A DNA stretch of 64,000 bases from Stutzerimonas stutzeri (GTDB lineage: Bacteria; Pseudomonadota; Gammaproteobacteria; Pseudomonadales; Pseudomonadaceae), in contig NZ_POUT01000006.1 in NCBI RefSeq assembly GCF_002890915.1, positions 1 through 64,000 on the forward strand, written 5' to 3'. Positions 24,078 through 32,128 of the stretch are shown here, piece by piece. Position numbers and translations under genes: made by a program. The notes beneath the pieces are model-generated. The model ran no database searches, was not told the origin of the DNA, and was given only the letters and a program-made list of their open reading frames with translations. Each line of letters starts with the position of its first letter. Within the stretch, counting starts at the first letter, position 1.

Positions 24078-25616
24078 ATGAAGATTCGTTCACAAGTAGG
24101 CATGGTCCTGAACCTGGACAAGTGCATCGGCTGCCACACCTGCTCGATCACCTGCAAGAACGTCTGGACCAGCCGCGAAGGCATGGAATACGCCTGGTTC
24201 AACAACGTCGAGACCAAGCCCGGCATCGGCTACCCGAAGGAGTGGGAAAACCAGGACAAGTGGAAGGGCGGCTGGGTGCGCAACGGCGACGGCACCATCA
24301 ACCCGAAGATCGGCGGCAAGTTCCGCGTGCTGGCGAACATCTTCGCCAATCCGGACCTGCCGACGATCGACGACTACTACGAGCCGTTCGACTTCGACTA
24401 CCAGAACCTGCACACCGCGCCGATTTCCGAGCATCAGCCGGTGGCACGTCCGCGCTCGCTGGTCTCCGGCCAGCGCATGGAGAAGATCGAGTGGGGCCCG
24501 AACTGGGAGGAAATCCTCGGTACCGAGTTCGCCAAGCGCCGCAAGGACAAGAACTTCGACAAGGTGCAGGCCGACATCTACGGCCAGTACGAAAACACCT
24601 TCATGATGTACCTGCCGCGCCTGTGCGAGCACTGCCTGAACCCGGCCTGCGCCGCGTCCTGCCCGAGCGGTGCGATCTACAAGCGCGAGGAGGATGGCAT
24701 CGTCCTCATCGACCAGGAGAAGTGCCGCGGCTGGCGCATGTGCATCAGCGGCTGCCCGTACAAGAAGATCTACTTCAACTGGAAGAGCGGCAAATCCGAG
24801 AAGTGCATCTTCTGCTTCCCGCGCATCGAGGCCGGCATGCCGACCGTCTGTGCCGAGACCTGCGTGGGCCGCATCCGCTACCTCGGCGTGCTGCTGTACG
24901 ACGCCGACCGCATCCATGAAGTGGCCAGCACCGTCAACGAGCAGGACCTGTACGCCAAGCAGCTGGAGATCTTCCTCGATCCGTTCGACCCGAAGGTCAT
25001 CGAGCAGGCGCTCAACGACGGCGTTCCGATGTCGGTGATCGAAGCCGCGCAGAAGTCGCCGGTCTACAAGATGGCGGTGGACTGGAAGCTGGCCCTGCCG
25101 CTGCACCCGGAATACCGCACGCTGCCGATGGTGTGGTACGTGCCGCCGCTGTCGCCGATCCAGAACGCCGCCAGCGCCGGTCACGTCAGCATGGACGGCG
25201 TGCTGCCGGACGTCGACAGCCTGCGCATCCCGCTGCGTTACCTGGCCAACCTGCTCACCGCAGGTGACGAGGAGCCGGTCAAGCTGGCGCTCAAGCGCAT
25301 GCTCGCCATGCGTGCCTACAAGCGCGCCGAGCAGGTCGATGGCGTGCAGGACCTCAAGGTGCTGGAGAGCGTCGGTCTGTCGGTGGCCCAGGTGGAGGAC
25401 ATGTACCGCTACCTGGCCATCGCCAACTACGAGGACCGCTACGTGATCCCGACCGCGCACCGCGAAGAGGCCATGAGCGATGCCTTCGCCGAGCGCTCCG
25501 GTTGCGGCTTCAGCTTCGGCAGCGGCTGCTCGGGCGCCTCGGACACCAATATGTTCGGCGCCAGGAAGGCCAACCGCCGCGACATCATCAAGACCGTCCA
25601 GCTGTGGGAGGACTGA
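24078..25616 (+). CDS. narH: Respiratory nitrate reductase beta subunit NarH
   Basis: This 512-residue electron-transfer subunit carries four Cys groups for three [4Fe-4S] and one [3Fe-4S] cluster: CIGCHTCSITC near residue 16, CEHCLNPACAASC near 184, CRGWRMCISGC, and KCIFC with CAETC. The Trp in CRGWRMC replaces a Cys ligand and marks the [3Fe-4S] cluster of the family. It moves electrons from the NarI haems to NarG. The C-terminal end contains a Cys-containing segment GCGFSFGSGCSG. It is tightly spaced with narG (11 bp) and narJ (3 bp). Confidence 0.96.
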   Translation: MKIRSQVGMVLNLDKCIGCHTCSITCKNVWTSREGMEYAWFNNVETKPGIGYPKEWENQDKWKGGWVRNGDGTINPKIGGKFRVLANIFANPDLPTIDDYYEPFDFDYQNLHTAPISEHQPVARPRSLVSGQRMEKIEWGPNWEEILGTEFAKRRKDKNFDKVQADIYGQYENTFMMYLPRLCEHCLNPACAASCPSGAIYKREEDGIVLIDQEKCRGWRMCISGCPYKKIYFNWKSGKSEKCIFCFPRIEAGMPTVCAETCVGRIRYLGVLLYDADRIHEVASTVNEQDLYAKQLEIFLDPFDPKVIEQALNDGVPMSVIEAAQKSPVYKMAVDWKLALPLHPEYRTLPMVWYVPPLSPIQNAASAGHVSMDGVLPDVDSLRIPLRYLANLLTAGDEEPVKLALKRMLAMRAYKRAEQVDGVQDLKVLESVGLSVAQVEDMYRYLAIANYEDRYVIPTAHREEAMSDAFAERSGCGFSFGSGCSGASDTNMFGARKANRRDIIKTVQLWED

Positions 25617-25619
25617 GCC

Positions 25620-26375
25620 ATGCGCATCCTTAAAGTGATTTCCCTGCTGCTGGACTATCCCGACCAGCACCTGCGCGACGGCCATGCCGAACTGGCCCAG
25701 GCCATCGGCTCGGCTCGCGAGATCAGCCCGGAGCAGCGCATCGCGCTGCGCCGCCTGCTCGACGAGCTGACCGAAGGCGACCTGATGGACGTGCAGGAGC
25801 GCTACACCGACCTGTTCGACCGCGGCCGCGCGCTGTCGCTGCTCCTGTTCGAGCACGTGCATGGCGAGTCCCGCGATCGCGGCCAGGCCATGGTCGACCT
25901 GATGGCGCAGTACACCGAGGCCGGCTTCGCCATCGGCGTGCGCGAGCTGCCGGACTACATCCCGCTGTACCTCGAGTATCTCGCCACCCGCGAGGAACTC
26001 GAGGCCCGCGAGGGGCTGGCCGATGTCGCCCATCTGCTGGCCTTGCTGGCGGCCCGTCTGCAGGAACGCGAGAGCCCGCATGCCGCGTGCTTCACCGCAC
26101 TGCTGCAGATCGCCGGCGAGCCGGTGCAGGAAACCCTGGCCGGCCTGCAGGAGCAGGTTGCCGCCGAGGAACGCGACGACTCGCTGGAGGCCCTGGACAA
26201 GGTCTGGGAGGAGGAGCAGGTGAACTTCCTCCAGGCCGAGCAGCAGGATCGCTGCCCATCCATGCCGAGCGGGCCGGGCAAGGCCCGCGAGGAAAGCCCG
26301 GTGCCGCTGCACTGGACCGATTTCAAGCATGACGGGCAGGCCGCCGCGCTCGCCCAGGAGGTGCGCAATGTCTAA
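25620..26375 (+). CDS. narJ: Nitrate reductase molybdenum cofactor assembly chaperone NarJ
   Basis: This 251-residue protein belongs to the TorD/NarJ family of chaperones that bind the NarG N-terminus and help insert the molybdenum cofactor. Recognisable stretches are SLLLDYPDQHLRDGHAEL at the start and YTDLFDRGRALSLLLFEHVHGESRDRGQAMVDL (about residues 61-92). Its ATG starts 3 bp after the narH stop, and its 3' end overlaps the narI start by 8 bp, as is common in nar operons. Confidence 0.94.
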   Translation: MRILKVISLLLDYPDQHLRDGHAELAQAIGSAREISPEQRIALRRLLDELTEGDLMDVQERYTDLFDRGRALSLLLFEHVHGESRDRGQAMVDLMAQYTEAGFAIGVRELPDYIPLYLEYLATREELEAREGLADVAHLLALLAARLQERESPHAACFTALLQIAGEPVQETLAGLQEQVAAEERDDSLEALDKVWEEEQVNFLQAEQQDRCPSMPSGPGKAREESPVPLHWTDFKHDGQAAALAQEVRNV

Positions 26376-27165
26376 CTTCAATTTCCTGCTGTTCGGGGTC
26401 TACCCCTACATCGCCCTGGCCATCTGCCTGATCGGCAGCTGGGCGCGCTTCGACCTGTCGCAGTACAGCTGGAAGGCCGGCTCGAGCCAGATGCTGTCGA
26501 ACAACCGCATGCGCCTGGCGAGCAACCTGTTCCACGTCGGCATCATCTTCATCCTGGCCGGTCACTTCGTCGGCCTGCTGATGCCCGAGGCGCTGTATCA
26601 CCACTTCATCAGCAGCGGTCAGAAGCAGATCGTGGCGATGGTGTCCGGTGGCTTCTTCGGCATCCTCTGCCTGATCGGCCTGGTGATGCTGATCCAGCGC
26701 CGGCTGACCGACGCGCGCGTGCGGGCCACCTCCAACACCAGCGACATCATGATCCTGTTCGTGCTGCTGGCGCAGCTGGTGCTGGGTCTGCTGACCATCG
26801 TCGCCTCCACCGGCCACCTGGACGGTTCGGTGATGGTGCTGCTGGGCACCTGGGCGCAGAGCCTGGTCACCCTGCAGCCGGTCAAGGCCGCAGGCGCCAT
26901 CGAGTCGGTCAGCGTGATCTACAAGCTGCACGTGTTCCTCGGCATGACCCTGTTCGTGCTGTTCCCCTTCACCCGCCTGGTGCACATCGTCAGCGCGCCG
27001 GTGTGGTACCTGGGGCGGCGCTACCAGATCGTCCGGCAGAAGGGCGTCAAGCCGGCCATGCCGCGCCCGCAGCGCCCGCGCACCTACGAGGCGCCGGCCC
27101 GCGAAGGCAGCGCACCGGCCGCCGTGCCGGGCTACGCCACCGCCAAGAGCAAGACCCCGGCCTGA
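26368..27165 (+). CDS. narI: Respiratory nitrate reductase gamma subunit NarI (cytochrome b)
   Basis: This 265-residue membrane protein has five helices and four haem-ligating His residues. Two lie in FHVGIIFILAGHFVG (about residues 52-66) and two in YKLHVFLGMTLFVLFPFTRLVH (about 190-211). It oxidises quinol and passes electrons to NarH. The usual length is about 225 residues. Here an extra tail of roughly 40 residues, rich in Pro, Ala and Arg (PRPQRPRTYEAPAREG), follows the last conserved segment. The start at 26368 gives the standard MSNFNFLLFGVYPY and overlaps narJ. Confidence 0.95.
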   Translation: MSNFNFLLFGVYPYIALAICLIGSWARFDLSQYSWKAGSSQMLSNNRMRLASNLFHVGIIFILAGHFVGLLMPEALYHHFISSGQKQIVAMVSGGFFGILCLIGLVMLIQRRLTDARVRATSNTSDIMILFVLLAQLVLGLLTIVASTGHLDGSVMVLLGTWAQSLVTLQPVKAAGAIESVSVIYKLHVFLGMTLFVLFPFTRLVHIVSAPVWYLGRRYQIVRQKGVKPAMPRPQRPRTYEAPAREGSAPAAVPGYATAKSKTPA

Positions 27166-27247
27166 GGTCCCGGCGGCCGGTGCTTAGCGCGCCGGTCGCC
27201 GTGGCCGATCGGATCGACCTTCAACGGTTTTTATCGAGGTAGTCATC

Positions 27248-28204
27248 ATGGGTTGTGGATGTGGTGGAAGCACGGGAGGCGGCGGCTGCGGTGGTGGCGC
27301 CCGCCCGGAAATCGAAGTGCCGGCCGAGGCCCCTCTGTTCGAGGAGCTGCCGCATGAAGAAGAAATCGAGCCCGTCGGGGAACAGGCCGCCGGCGAACCG
27401 CTGCTGATCGCCAGCAGCGAACAGGAATGGCCGCGGGTGCGGGTCAACGGGGTGGCGATCGCGCCCCAGGCCATCGCCCAGGAATTGCAGTATCACCCCG
27501 CCGAGAGCCGCGACGAGGCGGTCTTTCTGGCGACCCAGGCACTGGTGGTGCGCGAGCTGTTGCAGCAGCGCATCGCCGAACTCGGCCTGGTGGTGCAGGC
27601 GGCGTCCGGCGAAAGCGAGGAGGAAGCGGCCACGCGGACGCTGATCGAACAGGAAGTGCCGCTGCCGCTGGCCGACGAGGCGACCTGCCGGCAGTACTAC
27701 AACGGCAATCGTCAGCGCTTCTTCAGCGCGCCGCTGCTGGCCGCGCGGCACATCCTGCTGGCCTGTCCGGCGGATGACGCCGAGGCACGTAGCCTGGCGC
27801 GCGAGCAGGCGCTGGGCCTGTTGCAGCAACTGCAGGCGGCGCCGCAACGCTTCGCCGAGCTCGCGCTGCAGCATTCGGCCTGTCCGTCCAAGGAGCAGGG
27901 CGGGGCGCTGGGGCAGATCAGCAAGGGCCAGACCGTGCCGGAGTTCGAGCGCCAGCTGTTCCGTCTGCCGGTCGGCCTCTGCCAGCAGCCGCTGGAAAGC
28001 CGCTACGGCTACCACCTGGCGTTCGTCGACCAGCGTATCGAGGGCGAGCAATTGCCCTACGAGGCGGTCGCCGGTGCGATTCGCGCCGAACTCAACCAGC
28101 GCGTCTGGCAGATCGGCGTCAGCCAGTACCTGCAGAACCTGGTGGAGGCGGCGAACATCGAGGGCATCCACCTGCAGGGCGCGGAAACCCCGCTGATGCA
28201 GTAA
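27248..28204 (+). CDS. PpiC-type peptidyl-prolyl isomerase linked to nar operon (NifM-like)
   Basis: This 318-residue protein starts with a Cys/Gly-rich segment (MGCGCGGSTGGGGCGGG, four Cys... pattern C-x-C plus C), followed by an acidic stretch and a NifM/SurA-like helical region. The parvulin domain covers about residues 155-250 (AARHILLACPADDAEARS, ALQHSACPSKEQGGALGQI, ESRYGYHLAFVDQRIEGEQ). No signal peptide is present, so it should act in the cytoplasm. Parvulin genes follow narI in several pseudomonads. A function in maturing a nitrate reductase subunit is plausible, by analogy with NifM for nitrogenase. The metal-binding-looking N-terminus is unusual. It starts 83 bp after narI, with a GAGG at 27234-27237. 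Confidence 0.87.
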   Translation: MGCGCGGSTGGGGCGGGARPEIEVPAEAPLFEELPHEEEIEPVGEQAAGEPLLIASSEQEWPRVRVNGVAIAPQAIAQELQYHPAESRDEAVFLATQALVVRELLQQRIAELGLVVQAASGESEEEAATRTLIEQEVPLPLADEATCRQYYNGNRQRFFSAPLLAARHILLACPADDAEARSLAREQALGLLQQLQAAPQRFAELALQHSACPSKEQGGALGQISKGQTVPEFERQLFRLPVGLCQQPLESRYGYHLAFVDQRIEGEQLPYEAVAGAIRAELNQRVWQIGVSQYLQNLVEAANIEGIHLQGAETPLMQ

Positions 28205-28220
28205 CCGCGGCTTGGCTCTA

Positions 28221-28294
28221 CGTAGGGTGGATGACGCTTCACCCATCCACCGGGCAGGGCCCTGGTGGATGAAAAAAGCGTCATCCACCCTACG
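28221..28294. repeat. Palindromic GTAGGGTGGA-type repeat element (copy 1)
   Basis: Nineteen-base arms at 28221-28239 (beginning CGTAGGGTGGATGACGCTT) and 28276-28294 are exact reverse complements. An inner hairpin (CATCCACCGGGC/GCCCTGGTGGATG) fills the middle. Similar elements sharing the terminal CGTAGGGTGGA occur at 31948-32036 and 62868-62945. It lies between the ppiC-type gene and moaA. It may act as a hairpin barrier between them, and looks like a small mobile or REP-type repeat. Confidence 0.85.
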
Positions 28295-28314
28295 AGGCTT
28301 CAGAGGTGTTATCG

Positions 28315-29304
28315 ATGACTCAACTACGCGATGCCCACGACCGCCAGATCGACTACCTGCGCATGTCGGTGACGGACCGCTGCGATTTCCGCTGCGTCTA
28401 CTGCATGGCCGAGGACATGACCTTCCTGCCGCGCCAGCAGGTGCTCGGTCTGGAGGAGCTGGAGCGCATCGCGCGCATCTTCGTCGGGCTGGGCGTGAAG
28501 AAGATCCGCCTCACTGGCGGCGAGCCGCTGGTACGCCAGGGCATCGTCGGTCTCTGCGAGCGCATCGCGGCCTTGCCCGGGCTGCGCGAACTGGTGATGA
28601 CCACCAACGGCTCGCAGCTGGTCAGGCTTGCCGAGCCACTGGCGCGGGCTGGCGTGAAACGGCTGAATATCAGCCTGGATAGCCTGGACGCCGAGAAATT
28701 CCACGCCATTACCCGCACCGGCCAGCTGCAGCAGGTGCTCGACGGCATCGATGCGGCGCGCGCCGCCGGCTTCGAGCGGATCAAGCTCAATGCCGTGGTG
28801 ATGAAGGGCCGCAACGCCGAGGAGGTCGCCGACCTGGTGGATTTCGCCATCGCCGGCGGGCTGGATTTGAGCTTCATCGAGGAAATGCCGCTGGGCGATG
28901 TCGGCCGTTCGCGCGGCGAGAGCTTCTGCTCCAGCGACGAGGTCAAGGCGCTGATCGCCGCGCGTCACGCGCTGATCGATTCGGCCGAGCAGAGCGGCGG
29001 CCCGGCGCGCTATGTGCGCCTGCCGGAGCATCCGCAGACGCGCATCGGCTTCATCTCGCCGCATTCGCACAACTTCTGCGCCACTTGCAACCGCGTGCGG
29101 CTGACCGTGGAGGGGCGCCTGCTGCTGTGCCTGGGCCACGAGCATTCCATCGACCTGCGCGCACTGCTGCGCCGCCACCCGACCAGCGACCAGCCGCTGA
29201 TCGACGCCATTCACGCCGCGTTGCAACGCAAACCGCTGCGCCACGAGTTCTCCCACGCTGGCGAGGTCCAGGTGCTGCGCTTCATGAATGCCAGCGGCGG
29301 TTGA
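28315..29304 (+). CDS. moaA: GTP 3',8-cyclase MoaA
   Basis: This 329-residue radical-SAM enzyme performs the first step of molybdopterin synthesis, rearranging GTP. The N-terminal [4Fe-4S]/SAM cluster motif is CDFRCVYC, followed by [11 protein letters not shown]. The second cluster is held by [21 protein letters not shown] (about residues 259-279). The C-terminal double Gly tail needed for activity is present (NASGG). The location after narGHJI shows that cofactor supply is tied to nitrate reductase. ATG at 28315 is preferred over the in-frame ATG 9 bp earlier because GAGG lies 12 bp before it. Confidence 0.96.
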   Translation: MTQLRDAHDRQIDYLRMSVTDRCDFRCVYCMAEDMTFLPRQQVLGLEELERIARIFVGLGVKKIRLTGGEPLVRQGIVGLCERIAALPGLRELVMTTNGSQLVRLAEPLARAGVKRLNISLDSLDAEKFHAITRTGQLQQVLDGIDAARAAGFERIKLNAVVMKGRNAEEVADLVDFAIAGGLDLSFIEEMPLGDVGRSRGESFCSSDEVKALIAARHALIDSAEQSGGPARYVRLPEHPQTRIGFISPHSHNFCATCNRVRLTVEGRLLLCLGHEHSIDLRALLRRHPTSDQPLIDAIHAALQRKPLRHEFSHAGEVQVLRFMNASGG

Positions 29305-29459
29305 AACGGCCGGCGCCTGACGCGTTTGCGACGCGTGGTCGCAGCCGGCGGCGCGCCCGGCAGAGAGCGGCTAGGGTGAGGAAATACCTCCAACGGGGAA
29401 TGGTCCCCGACCCACCGCAGGCTCAGCCTGCAGCAAATTTTTCCACGGAGTTGCGAGCC

Positions 29460-30017
29460 ATGGCTCATCTGTCCACCCATGAATTCCAGCCGCTCAATAT
29501 CGCGGTGCTGACCGTCAGCGACACCCGCACCCTGGCCAACGACACCTCGGGGCAGGTGCTGGTCGACCACCTCGCAGGTGCCGGCCATGCGCTGGCCGAG
29601 CGCGCCATCGTCATCGACGACATCTGGCAGATCCGCGCCCGGGTCAGTAACTGGATCGCCGATGCGACGGTGCAGGTGGTACTGATCACCGGCGGCACCG
29701 GCTTCACCGCCCGCGACAACACCCCGCAGGCGGTACAGCCGCTGCTGGACAAACAGGTCGACGGCTTCGGCGAGCTGTTCCGCCATGTCTCGCTGGCCGA
29801 GATCGGCACCTCGGCGCTGCAGTCGCGGGCCCTGGCCGGGATCAGCAACGGCACCCTGGTGTGCTGCCTGCCGGGCTCGCCCAATGCCTGCCGCGCTGCC
29901 TGGCAGAAGATTCTTGGCGAGCAGCTCGACAGCCGCACCGGCCCGTGCAACTTCGTCGCCCACCTGAAAGCCTCGCTGGATGAGCAGCCGCGCGTTTGCT
30001 GCGGGAGCCGCTCATGA
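29460..30017 (+). CDS. moaB: Molybdopterin adenylyltransferase-type protein MoaB
   Basis: This 185-residue protein has the MoCF-binding fold: AVLTVSDTRTLANDTSGQ near residue 15, the pterin-binding loop LITGGTGFTARDNTPQA near 80, and LPGSPNACRAAW near 142. MoaB/MogA proteins activate molybdopterin with AMP before molybdate insertion. GGAG sits at 29447-29450, before the ATG. The stop overlaps the moeA start (ATGA at 30014-30017). The 155-bp gap upstream of it, after moaA, has no clear terminator. Confidence 0.93.
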   Translation: MAHLSTHEFQPLNIAVLTVSDTRTLANDTSGQVLVDHLAGAGHALAERAIVIDDIWQIRARVSNWIADATVQVVLITGGTGFTARDNTPQAVQPLLDKQVDGFGELFRHVSLAEIGTSALQSRALAGISNGTLVCCLPGSPNACRAAWQKILGEQLDSRTGPCNFVAHLKASLDEQPRVCCGSRS

Positions 30018-31246
30018 GCGCCTGCGGTTGCGACAGCAAGGGCCTGCGGCCGGTTGACGAGGCGATCGACGAGCTGCTCGCCCGTGTCCCGCCCCTGCCC
30101 GCGGTGGAGTACGTGGCGCTGTCCGATGCCCTCGGCCGCGTGCTGGCCGAGCCGTTGAGCGCACCGTTCCCGGTGCCGGCCTGGGACAACAGCGCGATGG
30201 ACGGCTACGCCTTGTGCGCCGCCGACCTGCCCGCCGAGGGCGGCTGGCTGCCGCTGGCCGGGCGGATCGCCGCCGGCGACGCGGCCGAGCAGCGACTGCC
30301 GGCCGGGCATGCCGTGCGCATCTTCACCGGCGCACCGCTGCCACCGGGGGCCGACACCGTGGTGGCGCAGGAGGATTGCCAAGTCGAGGCCGATCGCGTG
30401 CACCTGCCGGCGGTCAGCCGCGGCGCCCATGTACGCCGCCAAGGCGAGGAGCTGGCGGCCGGGGCGCCGGTGCTGCAGGCCGGCAAGCGCCTGCGGCCGC
30501 AGGAACTGGGGCTGCTGGCGAGCTTCGGCGTCGCCCGCGTCGCGGTCTACCGCCGGCTGCGCGTCGGCCTGCTGTCCAGCGGCAACGAGTTGCGCGAACC
30601 GGGCCAGCCGCTGGCGCCGGGGCAGATCTACAACTCCAACCGCTACTGCCTGCTCGGCGTGCTGCGCAGCCTCGGCCTGGAGGTGCACGACTACGAGATC
30701 CTGGCCGACGAACTGGCCGCCAGCCGCGACGCCCTGGCCCTGGCCGCTTCGGAGTGGGACCTGCTGATCACCTCCGGCGGTGTCTCGGTGGGCGAGGAGG
30801 ATCACCTCAAGCAGGCGATCCGCGAACTCGGCGAGCTGCACCTGTGGCGCCTGGCGATCCAGCCGGGCAAGCCGTTGGCTTTCGGTGAAGTGGGCGGCAA
30901 GCCGTGGATCGGCCTGCCGGGCAATCCGGCCGCGGCGCTGATCACCTCGCTGGTGGTGGCGCGGCCGTTCCTGTTGCGCGCCCAGGGCTGCAGCGAGGTG
31001 CTGCCCAAGCCGCTGCGCCTGCCGGCCGGCTTCGCCTGGCGCAAGCTCAACAGCCGGCGCCAGTACCTGCGCGCGCGGCTGGAGACGGTCGAGGGCGAGC
31101 TGCGTGTCTGCCTGCATCCGCGCCAGGGCTCGGCGATGCTGACCTCCGCCAGCTGGGCCGAGGGGCTGGCCATCGTCGAGTGCAACCGCACGCTCGAAGA
31201 AGGCCAGCCGGTGGAGTACCTGCCGTTCAGCGACCTGCTCGGCTGA
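30014..31246 (+). CDS. moeA: Molybdopterin molybdenumtransferase MoeA
   Basis: This 410-residue enzyme inserts molybdate into adenylylated molybdopterin. The N-terminal segment PAWDNSAMDGYALCA, the FTGAPLPPGADTVVAQED loop and the MoCF domain motif LLITSGGVSVGEEDHLKQ (about residues 257-274) with IGLPGNPAAALI identify the family. The extra N-terminal MSACGCDSKG is Cys-rich and short. The gene overlaps moaB by 4 bp and is followed by a strong terminator at 31256-31289, so the nar-moa block ends here. Confidence 0.95.
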   Translation: MSACGCDSKGLRPVDEAIDELLARVPPLPAVEYVALSDALGRVLAEPLSAPFPVPAWDNSAMDGYALCAADLPAEGGWLPLAGRIAAGDAAEQRLPAGHAVRIFTGAPLPPGADTVVAQEDCQVEADRVHLPAVSRGAHVRRQGEELAAGAPVLQAGKRLRPQELGLLASFGVARVAVYRRLRVGLLSSGNELREPGQPLAPGQIYNSNRYCLLGVLRSLGLEVHDYEILADELAASRDALALAASEWDLLITSGGVSVGEEDHLKQAIRELGELHLWRLAIQPGKPLAFGEVGGKPWIGLPGNPAAALITSLVVARPFLLRAQGCSEVLPKPLRLPAGFAWRKLNSRRQYLRARLETVEGELRVCLHPRQGSAMLTSASWAEGLAIVECNRTLEEGQPVEYLPFSDLLG

Positions 31247-31255
31247 AACAGGCGA

Positions 31256-31289
31256 ACGCCCGGTCGCTGGCGAGCCGACCGGGCGTTTT
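31256..31289 (+). terminator. Rho-independent terminator after moeA
   Basis: ACGCCCGGTCG (31256-31266) pairs perfectly with CGACCGGGCGT (31276-31286), with a 9-nt loop, and is followed by a T-run. It closes the rightward moa genes. It may also serve the leftward cytochrome b561 gene, which ends at 31302. Confidence 0.9.
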
Positions 31290-31301
31290 CACGTCCGCGC
31301 C

Positions 31302-31853
31302 TCAGGCCTGGCGCCGGTGCGGCAGCATCCGCTGCAGGGTGCCGTCGCGGCGCACGTACTGGTGGAACAGCGCGGCCGCCGCGTGCAGGCCGATCAGCCA
31401 GTAGCCGGCCTGCGCCAACACTTCATGCAGCTCCTTGAGTTGCCCGGCCCGGTCGGGATTCGGCGCGACCAGCGCCGGCAGTTCGAGGCCGAAGAAGGGG
31501 ATCGGCTTGTCCGCGGCGCTGAGTGTCAGCCAGCCCAGCAGCGGCAGGCCGATCATCAGCCCGTACAGCGCCAGGTGCATCGCTTTCGCCAGCGCCTGTT
31601 CCCAGGCGGCACCCGCCACGGCGTTCGGTGCCGGCCGCAGCCAGCGCGCCAGCAGGCGCAGCCAGACCAGCGCGAACACCGTCAGGCCGAGCATGAAGTG
31701 CCAGTGCTTGAGCAGCTCGCGCGGCTCGCTGCCCTTGGCGAAATTGCCCTTGAGTTCGATGGTCGCGTACACCGCGGCGATCAACAGCAGCATCAGCCAG
31801 TGCAAACCGATGGACAGCCGCCCGTAGCTCGCCGGTCCCGTTTTACCGTTCAT
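31302..31853 (-). CDS. Cytochrome b561
   Basis: This 183-residue membrane protein has four helices. Haem-ligating His residues lie in SIGLHWLMLLLIAAVYATIE (residue 18), LKHWHFMLGLTVFALVW, and ELHEVLAQAGYWLIGLHAAAALFHQYV. It matches the bacterial cytochrome b561 (CybB) family, which carries electrons from quinol to periplasmic acceptors or superoxide. The promoter carries a QseB/PmrA-type site with -10 TAGAAT, shared with the genes at 38517 and 50550/50691. Confidence 0.92.
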   Translation of the reverse strand: MNGKTGPASYGRLSIGLHWLMLLLIAAVYATIELKGNFAKGSEPRELLKHWHFMLGLTVFALVWLRLLARWLRPAPNAVAGAAWEQALAKAMHLALYGLMIGLPLLGWLTLSAADKPIPFFGLELPALVAPNPDRAGQLKELHEVLAQAGYWLIGLHAAAALFHQYVRRDGTLQRMLPHRRQA

Positions 31854-31883
31854 TTCACTACTCCGCGTATGGGTAATGCGGCC

Positions 31884-31916
31884 ATTCTAGGTAGCGAAAC
31901 TTAAGCGAAGCTTAGC
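31884..31916 (-). promoter_or_regulatory. QseB/PmrA-type promoter of cytochrome b561
   Basis: On the minus strand: GCTAAG - 5 bp (CTTCG) - CTTAAG - 10 bp - TAGAAT, 31 bp before the b561 start. Consensus for QseB/PmrA-type regulators is CTTAAG-N5-CTTAAG. Identical spacing occurs in front of the operon starting at 38517, the SHP gene (50550) and the cytochrome b/reductase fusion (50691). Confidence 0.65.
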
Positions 31917-31947
31917 GAGGGGTAGGGCGTGTTGCCGCAGCCGGTTG

Positions 31948-32036
31948 GCGGTGGATGGCTTCGGCCATCCACCCTACGGACTGCACGGGTTCTGGCTGCC
32001 GTAGGGTGGAAAACGGCCAAAGGCCTTTTCCACCGC
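31948..32036. repeat. GTAGGGTGGA-type repeat element (copy 2, two hairpins)
   Basis: GGTGGATGGC...GCCATCCACC and GGTGGAAAACGGCC...GGCCTTTTCCACC form two neighbouring hairpins. Their inner ends are CCACCCTACGG and CCGTAGGGTGG, which face each other about 20 bp apart. This is the same terminal sequence as in the copies at 28221 and 62868, here with the two halves in the opposite arrangement. It fills most of the gap between the b561 control region and the sensor-kinase gene end. Nothing else is seen there. Confidence 0.75.
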
Positions 32037-32128
32037 CACGCCCCGTCGCGGCAGCGCTGTCCATTTGCCGGACTGGTTCGCGGGATAAGGCAGCGCCGTT
32101 ATCCAGCCCACGGCGCGGGGAGGGGCCG

